DNA from: Trebouxia sp. TZW2008
Lineage: Eukaryota > Chlorophyta > Trebouxiophyceae > Trebouxiales > Trebouxiaceae
Direction: 5' to 3'
Assembly: GCA_002118135.1 (NCBI GenBank)
Contig: BDIU01000417.1
Span: 1-64,000, forward strand
Length of the DNA stretch: 64,000 bases
Position numbers and translations under genes: made by a program
The notes under the pieces: model-generated
Told to the model about the DNA's origin: nothing
The model's input: the letters and a program-made list of their open reading frames with translations, nothing else
The model's database searches: none
Part shown: positions 54,646 through 64,000 of the stretch, one piece after another
Layout: each line of letters starts with the position of its first letter
Numbering within the stretch: the first letter of the stretch is position 1

Positions 54646-55521
54646 CATTTCCCAGTGAGCAAACATCTGATCCTCATTGCCAAGATGGTGGAGTCAGCTT
54701 CCCAGACCATTGAGTGACGCCTCAATCTCTTCTGCATATTTATCTGCTGGTCTTGTGTTCTTGCATCCTCCATTTTTTAGGTCATTGGAGGCCATGATCT
54801 TCACTGCCAAGCATTTCATTATGCGCCTTGCACAGGGTTGCCATGTTTCAAAGTAGCTAACACAGTCAAAACATTGCAGACCAGTGCAGAAAAGTAAAAG
54901 TCCAGCCTGTTAGGCGTGTTTGAGAGGCCTTGAATAGACCGTGGCGTTCCTTCATTGCAGACCAGTGTATTGTCGGCTAGTGGTGTTAGTCAAGAACCAG
55001 TAACACCGTTCTGTTCATGCATAGATGAACTTTCGCAAAGTGCAAAGCTAGGACTGTACACAAGTCATATTCATCCCACAATGATGTCATACTCTGTTCT
55101 AGATGTATTTTATTACGTTTCCATCATGACTTGAAATATGCATGATTCATGGACACAAAGACTGTTGAGGTGGCCCTGAGCAATATGTGTTTTACTGCAT
55201 GCTGTCATCCTCAATAAAAGGACATCAACTCAGTCACTGTGACTGGTCAAGCTGAACATGCCTACATGCTGCTGAACGGAATATGGGCGCAACAATTGTT
55301 GAAAGCTAACCCTCACATATGCAACACAGCTGAACACCAAACGATCGACCAGAGCCAACTTTGCATGCAGCGACCACAATGAAACACAGTCCATACCAAA
55401 TGCTGCCCACCAAGTACAGGTGAGCAGAAATACTGCTGCAACACGGCCAAATGGTGCATGACATTTGTCAACAGATGTACTCATATGTCAGCAAGCTGTG
55501 CGCCTTCATGACACGCATTTG
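54646..55521. other. convergent spacer
   Basis: Between gene B and the stop of the FAD enzyme. GACCAGTGCAGA and GACCAGTGTATTG, each preceded by CATTGCA, recur at 54873 and 54953. No gene supported. Confidence 0.4.
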
Positions 55522-58500
55522 CTACTTGCTTGTGGCCTGTGTTGGCGTTTTCAAAGATCCACCAAGTCGTTCTTTGAGCTGGTGCCACAGGACTCGCATC
55601 ACCACATCAGCCTTAGTCAGGCTGTCAGGTGAAGCCACCACGTGCATGACTGATAGCGACTTGCTCATGACATATGGGTCATCAAACTGTGCCAGCTGCA
55701 GCGCCATGAAGTACTTGCCCATCAGCTGTGTCATGTAAGTACTTTCCTGTTTGGGCATCTGCACCTTGGCACCTGACTTCCTGCACCATAGCATACCAAG
55801 TGATACACATTTCTGCACAATCACATGCCATGCCAAGTGCATGTGCTGCTACCCTGACCCATAAGGTGTGTCATGCAAGGGCTTTCCTGTTTGGGCATCT
55901 GCCCCTCAGTACCCGACTTCCTGCAGCACGACCATGATAGTAATTCAAATGCGTTACACTTTCTCGCAAACATTGCTATGTCTGTGTGGCACAAACCCTG
56001 CCTTGCCAGATAGGCCAGTCTCAAGTGTCATGACGCCTGCTGTAGCACAGCACGCCTAATGACACAAACAGAAAGGCTGTGCACATCTGGATGCCACGCC
56101 AGCTGCATCTCTGCTTCCCTGACCCAGCAGTGTATGTGACAACATACAGCAGCCATGACGGAAGCAGCAACGCATCTCAAACTGTAGACACTTAGACTGA
56201 CTTTACGAGGCTCACGAGCTTGACCAAGTCAGCTTGCGTGCGTCTCTGTACACTTCATCAAATGATGCTGATTTTTGCAACGATGCAGTGACCACCAGCA
56301 CTGATGTAGCAGATGCGCCTCCTGCACAACACATTGAATGTACACCTTCTTCTCAACTGCAAGATGCTGTTTGCACATTGGCTACCCAAAATCACATTGC
56401 TACCGCAACTCACACAGTCTGGAAGCACTACATCTTGATCACAGATCATGATCAAGACCATCAGTAACAGGAACCCACATGGCATCTGTTCCTGCAGCCA
56501 AGGATAGTTCAACAGTCCACCCAGCTAGTTTGTAGTTTTCTGAAACAGCACTATGACTGCATGTGATCAAAACAAGCAGCAACAGAAACGCACATGTCCT
56601 CCGTTCCAGCAGCTAGATTCCAAGGGTAGTCCGAAAGGTTGTCTAGCTATTTGTGAAAGTACACTGCTCTATGTTTTGCAGATGATCAAATCGCCAAGCT
56701 TCAGGAAGCTACATTGCCTCTGTGCCGGCTCCCAGATCACTATTGCAACACACAGTGAGCACGCTATGCATCTTGACCATATGCAATGAATCAAACAAGC
56801 AGCAGCAGAAACCCACATGGTATCTGTTCCAGCAGCTAGATTCCAGGGGTAGTTTAACAGGCTGCCTAGCTGTTTGTGAAAATATGACATGACACCGTGC
56901 AATAAGAGTGACCAACGACAGAAACTTACATGGCATCTGTGCCTGCAGCCAAATTCCAGGGGTAGTCCAGCAGGCTGCCTAGCTGTTTGTGGAAGTCTGC
57001 AGGCAGCCCATCCAGAGCTGCCAATTGGTGCTGCCTATCGCTCCCTTCAGTGCCTTTCAGCTGCCTGTCAATGCATTGGCACAGTAACTCACTGCCCATC
57101 ATCCCAACAGTCATACCTTGCCCCTGCAGCATAAGACCCCACATCCTAGCAGCAAATGCAAATGTGCATGCCAGCATTAATGTGCTGAAGTTTTAGGACA
57201 GAAGTGACTAGGCAAGACATTTTCACAGACACTGTACAATCAAACAACACAAGTCTTTGAATAAGCAGCTTATGCTGATAGGTCATGTTGCACAGGGGAA
57301 GTCTTTGACCAAGCTGACATTGTCTGTGCTAAGCAGACATTGAGAGCTTGGGTGATGCTTACATTGACTGGGATGAAGTAGCATACTGCGTCTCCGTTGA
57401 CACAAAGGCCATTGGGTGGCAGGGCAGTCCCAAACTGCCTTCTGAAAATGTCAGTGCCACTGTGTGATGAAATGGAACAGACTAGATTAGCATGTTGCAG
57501 CAATTCATAGATCACAATGTGGACACAACTGCAAGCATGAGAAGACTTGTCCATCATGCTGACTACAACAGTACTAAGGAAACATGCAAGACTGGGGGAT
57601 GCTTACATTGACTGGGTTCAAGTAAAGGCCGCATTGCCAAGGACTCAAAAGCCAGTTGGTGGCAGGGCAGCTCCAAACTGCCTTCTGAAGTTGTCAGTGC
57701 CACTGTTTGATGAAATGGAATAGACTAGCTTAGCATGTTGCAGCGCTTCATAGATCACAACGTGGACACAAATGCAAGCATGAGAAGGCTTGTCCATCAT
57801 GCTGACTACTGCTGCACTAAGCAAACACTCAAGACTTGGGGGCTGCTTACATTGACTGGGTTGAAGTAGCAGACAGCATCTCCAATCACACAAAGGCCGC
57901 TTGGTGGCGGGGCAGTCTCAAACAGCCTTCTGAAGTTGTCAGTGCCACTATATGATGATATAGAAGAAACTGGCTTGGCATGTTGCAGCGCTTCATAGAT
58001 CACAGGGCTCGGGAGGTTGCGCGCAAACTCCGTGAAGCCGTCCTCATCCAAGGGACAGTGATGCCCGGTATAGCCACACAAATTCACCTGAACATCGACA
58101 CAGTTGCTGTCACTCCCCTTAGAGACCTATGTGTTGAGACCAGAGCTGCAGCAATTCACGAACTACAAGACTTGGGAGATTGCGTGCAAACTCCATGACA
58201 CCGTCCTCATCCTATGGGCAGTGATGACCAGCATAGCCGCACAAGTTCACCTGAACATCAGTACATTCTTGACTTTGATGTCTGTGACTTTCTGGTCCAG
58301 AATGGCAATGTTGCAAATGTGCTGTTGCCTGGCATAGCCAACACAACTTGACCTGAAATCCAACAAAGTTGCTGTCGTGCTCTGAAGACAGACATACATC
58401 AGACCAGAGCTGCCCAGCTTCATGCATCACAGGGCTGGGCAGGTTATGTGCAAACTGCATGAGGCCAATTACTGTGATTGTCTGCTGGCTATGAGCATTG

Positions 58501-61160
58501 ATGAAGCTCAGACAATTACAGCAAGAACATGCAGCTTGGCAACCTCACACTCTCACTCAGCAATGTGACTGCGCGCTGTCAATTGGTCATGCTTGTTGAT
58601 TGCATGCTGATAGATAGCCCCACCTGCCATTTGTTTGGGTGCCATCATGCCCGCTCGAGTGTCCTGTGGGTTGTCGACGCTCACAGCCAGCAGCCAATCC
58701 CAACCAAAATCCTCAGTCAGTGCAGACGCAGGTGAGTACTGCCATGAAAAAGGGCTGCTACCTGAGGACAAAGGTGACTGCCGCTGCTGCTGCTACTGCT
58801 GCTGCTGCCGCTGTTGCTGCTGTTGCTGCTGCTGCGGCATGCATTGAAGATATGTGTATCTAGAACTCAATGGCAGGGAACCCTACCTGCCATTTGTTGG
58901 TCTCAATAGGGACCATCGTGCCAACCCGGGTGCCCTGGGAATTACCCACACTCATGGCCAGTAGCCAGTCTCTTTCAGGATCTTCGGTCAATGCAGATAC
59001 AGGTGAGCACAGCCAAGAAACAGGGCTAACTAAGATACATGCTGCTGCTGCTGCTGCTGCAGTCGCTGCTGTTGTTGCATGCACCAGGGGAACATGGAAA
59101 AACAGCAAGGGTCTCAGGTGACCCTACCTGCCATTTGTTGGTCTCAATAGGGACCATCATACCCACCCGGGTGCCCTGTGGGTTGTCCACACTCATAGCC
59201 AATAGCCAATCTCTTTCAGGATCTTCAGTCATCTCATACATGCGGTAGGCGTACTTCAAGCCAGCGTTCACTGATAGCTCCTCAGGTGTTTTGTGGCCAA
59301 TCTGTTTGAGCCATGTTGTGATCTCTGAAGCCTTGCCAGATGCATCGATGACTAAGTCAGCATCAAGAAGTTGACCATTTCTCAGCTCAACTCCTGCAAG
59401 CAGAACTCAGATGTCATGCGAAGGTCATACTAGATGATGTTGTGCCATGCATCGTGTCTCCATGTCCAATCTGATTAAGTCAGGTTGCAATTTATGACGC
59501 CTTGCCAAATGCGTCAGTGACCAAGTCAGCGTCAAGGATTTGGCCGTTTCTGAGCTGAACTTCTGCAAGCAGAACAGGAACTGCATGCATTCTTCAACTT
59601 GACCACAGTGCTACACATCTTGCAAAGCAATGGGTTGATAACAGCGACCCTCTGAGGTGATTCCGGAAGCAAATTTTGACCCCAGAGCAGCTACTGCACT
59701 GCATGTGCACAGGTGTCTGCCTGCAAAGGAGACTGACTCAACTGCTCTTCACATGCTCTGCCATCCTGAAAAGCTCAACTGTATGCCAATCATTGCACTT
59801 TTCAATGATGGCGCTAAGCTGGCATGCTGACTGTATCCAAGACAGGTCAGCCATGCGCCAAACAGGCACTTTGAATCCCACACTGAGTACCTGTCACACG
59901 CTGCTGGTCAGCATCATACTTCAGCTTCTTCACAGCTGCATCTGTCCTGACTTGTAGGCTGCCCACGCCCAGCACAAACTTGCGCAGCACAGTCTCATAC
60001 AGGTGACGGGAAGCTGCCAAGGAAGGAAGGCCATAAGCTCGTCCAGGCTGCCACTCTTTACCCCAGTTGCTCTGCAGTCAACAGCAGCTGGGCTGATTGC
60101 TTTCATACATGCATTTAGAGAAGAATGCAGCACCCAGCTCAATACCAATTGGATAGTAGCACACTTGATGTGCATGGTGGGTGAATGCAGCAAGCATCAT
60201 GTGTTGGCAGATTGTACATTCAAGCAGTTGTTGGCAGATGGCAAATGGCAGATCTAGCTCCATACACTACTAAGTCACTGCACATGCTCAGCACAGGTAT
60301 AAGTGAAAGAGTACATCTGTACATGACTAGCTGACAACTGTTTCAAGATGGTGTGCTGCAATGCTAGTGCCTGGCTTGTGTTAATACAAGCTTACAAAGT
60401 AGATGTCACCAATTTGGTCTATGTCCAGAGCGCCCGCATCTGACAGGGCCTGCTTGTATCCAGGGAACAGGCCCTCCATCAATTCCAGCCCCTTTTTGAA
60501 CATGATGTGAGGCTGCTTGTATTGTGACACATTGCGCCGTTTTTGCACTGCCCCCTGCAGTGGTCAGCTCTGCAATCTGCTCTGTGATTAACCACCGGAG
60601 GTTTAAAAACTCCCGCGGGTGGATTTGCCTCATTTGCCAGTGCAGGTCAATAAGCCAGCAGGTCGATTAACCACCATCAAAATAACACAAGGTTACTGAA
60701 CCAACACTGCTGGGCTCACTACCTCGTACTGCTCCCTCCATCGCTCTGTGCTATGCTCAGAGCTGCTGTCTGTGTGAGGCAAAGCACCACTGAAGTCGTC
60801 TTTGTCCAGTAAGGTCTGCGTCACATGCAGCTGCTCGGAAAATGGTTGCGATGCATGCAAGCCCAAAAGTAAGTCGTCCCCCTTGTGTAGTTTGGCAAAG
60901 AAGGTTGCTGCAGTAATAGGTCATCTGCTTGAGCTTACCACTTGGTTGAAGCGCTTGGAGAGCCCAGCTGCAGCGTACAGCCCAGCAAAACCTGAGCCGA
61001 CCACCACCGCATTAAGCTGACACTTTCTGCCAACTTGGGCGACGACGTGAACAAGAACGCGTCGAGAGCTCGGCAGTGATCGACTTCCCCTGATCGGCTG
61101 CTGCGCGGTGGGCAGCCTGAGCTGCCAACACGGGCACTGGTGCGGGAGCTTCATCTGCAT
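55522..61160 (-). CDS. FAD-dependent monooxygenase-like oxidoreductase
   Basis: Eight exons, 536 residues: 61160-60939, 60815-60723, 60554-60396, 60071-59891, 59393-59128, 58087-57851, 57123-56930, 55780-55522; all phases agree. A basic N-terminal leader (about 48 residues, possible transit peptide) precedes the dinucleotide-binding fold NAVVVGSGFAGLYAAAGL with G55, G57, G60. QPHIMFKKGLELMEGLFPGY, DADLVIDASGKASEITTWL and the FAD ribityl motif CVIGDAVCYFNPVN (G376-D377) joined to GQGMTVGMMGSELL follow in the order of the p-hydroxybenzoate hydroxylase-type fold. The closest pattern is the group of plant and bacterial FAD-binding proteins with weak similarity to halogenases and monooxygenases; the substrate is unknown. 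Nearly every intron carries echoes. Divergent from the coiled-coil gene by 392 bp. Confidence 0.85.
55855..55932 (-). repeat. acceptor-edge echo of FAD-enzyme exon 8
   Basis: GTGTCATG(C/T)AAG...CTTTCCTGTTTGGGCATCTGC(C)CC and CCCGACTTCCTGCA match genuine 55725-55787. Translation KSGTEGQMPKQESPCMTHLMG against genuine KSGAKVQMPKQESTYMTQLMG. Confidence 0.92.
56463..56882 (-). repeat. three donor-edge echoes of FAD-enzyme exon 7
   Basis: Copies at about 56463-56535, 56588-56655 and 56803-56882 of the genuine exon end 56920-56998. All show ACATGG(C/T)(A/T)TCTGT(T)CC.GCAGC(C/T)A, and the third continues TTCCAGGGGTAGTTTAACAGGCTGCCTAGCTGTTTGTG against genuine TTCCAGGGGTAGTCCAGCAGGCTGCCTAGCTGTTTGTG. 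Decay increases with distance from the exon. Confidence 0.95.
57358..57812 (-). repeat. two near-complete downstream copies of FAD-enzyme exon 6
   Basis: Copies at about 57358-57565 and 57600-57815 reproduce most of exon 6 (genuine 57851-58087) plus its donor and following intron, ending in CTTGTCCATCATGCTGACTAC each time. The distal one still reads GTALPPNGLCVNGDAVCYFIPVN with the GD motif and GTAAGC donor intact; the nearer one has frame breaks after ALPPTGFCVLGN. The unit length is about 240 bp. Confidence 0.95.
58145..58466 (-). repeat. two acceptor-edge echoes of FAD-enzyme exon 6
   Basis: Copies at about 58145-58262 and 58316-58466 of genuine 58000-58100. The first has GGGAGATTGCGTGCAAACTCCATGACACCGTCCTCATCC...GGGCAGTGATG against genuine GGGAGGTTGCGCGCAAACTCCGTGAAGCCGTCCTCATCCAAGGGACAGTGATG. 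Exon 6 therefore has echoes on both sides. Confidence 0.93.
58622..58998 (-). repeat. two donor-edge echoes of FAD-enzyme exon 5
   Basis: Copies at 58622-58738 and 58882-58998 of genuine 59122-59240. The nearer copy translates as TEDPERDWLLAMSVGNSQGT and continues with an intact donor (CTACCTGCCATTTGTTGG). The farther copy reads TEDFGWDWLLAVSVDNPQDT with more damage. CTG runs separate the copies. Confidence 0.96.
59485..59578 (-). repeat. acceptor-edge echo of FAD-enzyme exon 5
   Basis: GACGCCTTGCCAAATGCGTCAGTGACCAAGTCAGCGTCAAGGATTTGGCCGTTTCTGAGCTGAACTTCTGCAAGCAGAAC matches genuine 59326-59408 over its full length, including the acceptor CTTGCAG. Confidence 0.95.
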
Positions 61161-61552
61161 GTTTCATCGAATGTTGCTATGTTGCCACTGCGATCAGCAT
61201 TGTTCACGGCGTTATCGTCGCTCTACGTGATGCAGAAGTCAATTGAAGTCGCGGTGGTTGTCTTAGTCAGTCTGCGTTCCGATGAGTCACTGCGGCTAGA
61301 TTCCGTCCAGATTCCTGCCGCAATGCTTTCGCAGCACATCAGTTCGAAGTTCAAGCTCAGCTTGCTCATTGTTGTTTGCTTGTTGCTCTTTGCAGTTGGC
61401 ATCAGCAATTCTGCCCGAGACAGCCTTGCAGCTTCAAAAAGCTTGCAGCTTGCCAATTGGTCCAGCTCTGCCGTGATGCTGTTTTGGCGTGGCCTCGGGT
61501 AAAGGTCGATCTTTGAGCTGTTGTTGAGAGCCGGTTCTGGTTCTTGGGATCG
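61161..61552. promoter_or_regulatory. 392-bp divergent promoter region
   Basis: Lies between the start codon of the FAD enzyme (minus) and that of the coiled-coil gene (plus). Long frames cross it on both strands but have no family resemblance. A shared promoter is inferred from spacing only. Confidence 0.4.
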
Positions 61553-64000
61553 ATGGCGAAGTTCATAAAGAAAGGCCTTTTCATGAGTGGTGTGGTGTTG
61601 GGCAATGAAGTCCGCAAAGCGGTGACCAAAGGTACACACTCTTGCACTGATCAAGCAGTCTAGATCGATATATATTTGAACGCTTTGCCAGGTGTTGAGC
61701 TAGCACGGTGATTTGGTGTCTTCAGCTCCTGCCTGTCGTTGACGCCTCATAGCCTATAACTCCTCCTGTCATTAGCTCCTCATTGTCCTACAGTCCGACG
61801 TGAGCAAGAAGATGAGGGATTTGAAGCAGTGAAGGTTCAGGAGAGGGTGCTGAAAGCAACCCAGACCGACCTGGCGACGCAGAGTCGATGCGTCGAGCGA
61901 AGTGAGTCCCTTGACTGAGCTGCAAATCTTTCAGATGTCAAGTTCATATGTCCATGTCACACCTTGGTCGCACTGACATACTGCAAATCAGACTTGTCAT
62001 TTGCAGCTTTGCCGCACCCATCACAAGGATCTGCAGCTGTTGCATCTTTGGTTTTGAGAATGGTATGCTACACATGCTTTGGCTCAAGTAAGGCAGGCAC
62101 CTGCACGATTTCTTCCACAAGAGGCTGGCACTCATGTCCTGATTACTTCAGCCCTTTGCATCATTCTCTGTGTGACAAAACATGTATTGAAGCAAAGTCT
62201 TGTTGCTGCCACGCTGCAGGGATCATGCGCTTGGAACGCCAGGAACAAGCCCGGCTGGCAAGGTTCCAAGCCCTGGAAGAAGATGTACAGGCCCAAGGCC
62301 TTGTAGCGCGTGTAGTGGCTGGCATCTTCTCTAGAGTACAGCAGCAACTGCTGCAGGAAGACTTAGGCGCCATACGACATCAGCAGGCTGCTGTAGCACA
62401 AGGTGAATATAGATGCAAAACACAAGTCTTGCCTTTGTACGGCGTGCTGTCAACATATCATCAGAATGCATTCAGCAAGCTCTCATCAATTGAACACATG
62501 TAAAATCGTGAGCTTTTGCCAGCGTTCAGATACATTTGCGCTGTGCCATTGCAACAGCCTGATGCATGTCTTGCTCACACAAGAACACAGCAGGCAACAC
62601 ATCTGCATTGAGGCCTTCAGCATCTCAGCTTTGCCACATTATCACAACATCGCCCACTCACTCACTCAATAACTCATTACCATGCTGCTGCAGAGTCTGA
62701 GCAACTGCATGAGGCAGCAGTTGTTGAGCGAGAGACTGTGGTCAGTAGGCGAGAGGCATTTGCAGTGGACGCAGAGGTGCACAGTCTGACTGTGTCACTG
62801 TTTGCCAACGTCAAGACTGCAATGCTTGAGGAGGATCGTGCTGATCTGGCAGCCCAGCAGGCAGCAAATGCTGAGCGTGCAGAGAGGCTAGTGGATGCTC
62901 AGGTGGACTCTGTCCTGTCCTCGTTGGTGCTGGATCTGGAGCGCAGTTTGTTGGCAGATGAAGCTGATGCCCTGACTGCACAGAAAGTGAAGACAGCTCA
63001 AGGTGAGCTGCAAAGCTGGTGCTGCATATGTGTTGACTTGTCTCAAATTCGTTGCATAGCATGCATTCTGCATTGTGTGTACAGTGCAGATATTGCAAGG
63101 TGCATCAGCAGGCAATCATGAGCATTCCTCATGACTGGCAACTTGAAGTAATGCAATTCTGCTCATGATGCACAATATCAAGTTGAGGCCTATGCTGTAA
63201 TTCCCTTAATGTTGCAGCAGTCACTGGGTGATCTTGCCAGCAATACTCATTACAAGCACGTGATCACCACTTGCAGATTGGGAAGAGCTGGACCAAGAGC
63301 AAGCTGTGCTTCAGACGCAGAAGGCAGCACAAGAGGCTGACTTGGCCCAGCAGCACACAGCCTTGGAGCACAGAGTGCAGGAATGTGCTGCAGCAGAGGC
63401 TCACGTGCTTGAAGGTCAGGATTTTGCTGCATGCTGCAAACACACACACTCACGCAGCGCTTGTCGCGGTTTGAGCAAATGCCGCAGATATAAGCTCTGA
63501 CCGTGCACTGATCAAGTCGTCGACTGTGCCGGTAAGTCTAGCGGACCCGCAGCCTTGAGTTGGAAAACCGCGTAAGACGTGCTGGCTAAGTGATCAGATC
63601 AGTAGGTGTGCATCTTTTCCAATACAGCTCTCGCGAGCTTGCGATGCGTCCGCGCTGAACACCTTTCGATTTGGTGCACATTGCTTTCTTCAGATTGCTT
63701 GCTGCTTTCCACAGTGCACTCAAGTTTGAAGGAGATCTACGACGACGCTCATCTACGCGCAGTGACTTCCCATCAAGCACTCTTGAAGCTCATGCTAGAC
63801 TCAACCAGGTAGCCAAAGGAGCAAACTATACGTTTAAAGATGGTAGCAACCATGTTCTTGGCCAGCGTGATGACCATGTTGGGGTCCTGCTGCAGAATCT
63901 GCAAGTCTGACTGTGCATGTGCTCAACCTTGAGTTTCATCTTCAGGTGGAGCCAGGCTTGAGCAGGTGCAAGAGCAGCAGCAGGCTCTCGAGGAAGAGAT
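61553..64000 (+). CDS. coiled-coil protein, unknown function, cut by right edge
   Basis: Exons 61553-61631, 61794-61901, 62220-62402, 62694-63002, 63277-63414, 63694-63808 and 63956 to the edge; at least 330 residues. It starts MAKFIKKGLFMSGVVLGNEV, a basic amphipathic segment that could be a short membrane or targeting element. From exon 2 on it is rich in Glu, Gln, Ala, Arg and Leu with heptad-like spacing (RLERQEQARLARFQALEEDV, LAAQQAANAERAERLVDAQV, EADLAQQHTALEHRVQECAA), so a long coiled coil is expected. No family recognised. Exons 2-5 each begin and end in phase 1, so any of them could be lost or duplicated without breaking the frame. The sixth exon and the last junction (acceptor GGAGCCAG|G) are the least certain. 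Confidence 0.65.

Noticed and set aside
60586..60690. Repeated GATTAACCACC as transposon ends
   Set aside because: Two copies in direct orientation (60587 and 60665) without inverted termini or target duplication; too little to call an element.
61140..61654. Opposing long frames across the FAD/coiled-coil divergent region (61140-61502 plus, 61223-61654 minus)
   Set aside because: They overlap each other and the well supported start of both genes, and neither resembles a family; likely chance frames in CpG-rich promoter sequence.
1..64000. tRNA, rRNA or transposase genes
   Set aside because: I found no A/B-box cloverleaf, no rRNA block and no reverse transcriptase, integrase or transposase motif in the frames I could read.

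Overview
This is a nuclear window from a photosynthetic eukaryote, most likely a trebouxiophyte-type green alga. That placement is an inference. It rests on intron-dense genes, pyrimidine-poor introns ending in TGCAG, an STT7/STN7-type thylakoid state-transition kinase, a plant-type ferritin-like desiccation protein, an SirB1-type transglutaminase-like protein with a transit-peptide-like leader, and TGTAA candidate polyadenylation signals. I rebuilt thirteen gene models by hand from splice sites and reading phase; eight of them close as complete multi-exon frames with no unresolved step.

Layout: (1) 828-4088 (+) zinc transporter of the CDF/MTP1 group. (2) 11921-4882 (-) translation initiation factor eIF3 subunit d. 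(3) 18797-12948 (-) membrane-anchored UDP-glycosyltransferase. (4) 19817-25444 (+) STT7/STN7 kinase. (5) 26385-28355 (+) divergent ubiquitin-specific protease. (6) 28891-34593 (+) large Ala/Ser/Thr-rich protein with one C-terminal membrane segment. (7) 40710-35302 (-) SirB1/transglutaminase-like protein. (8) 41102-42825 (+) Mpv17/PMP22 membrane protein. (9) 43592-44083 (+) small unknown protein A. (10) 53623-44722 (-) PCC13-62-type ferritin-like desiccation protein, 15 exons. (11) 54137-54645 (+) small unknown protein B, a diverged paralogue of A. (12) 61160-55522 (-) FAD-dependent monooxygenase-like protein. (13) 61553 to the right edge (+) coiled-coil protein. These are ordinary housekeeping, chloroplast and membrane genes; there is no operon-like logic. 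Several pairs are divergent, two of them with nearly identical start-to-start gaps (391 and 392 bp).

The striking feature is a pattern I call exon-edge echoes. In most long introns, the splice junction plus about 20-130 bp of adjoining exon appears again as one to five decayed direct copies. Copies of an acceptor edge lie upstream of the exon, copies of a donor edge lie downstream, and all are in gene orientation with splice-site-like sequence still recognisable. I see this in at least seven of the thirteen genes, from eIF3d to the FAD enzyme. It looks like a genome-scale process of intron growth by tandem duplication across splice junctions, with some copies (STT7 catalytic-loop exon, FAD GD-motif exon) intact enough to be possible alternative exons. 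All coordinates were read by eye and a few splice choices are uncertain, as stated in each entry.
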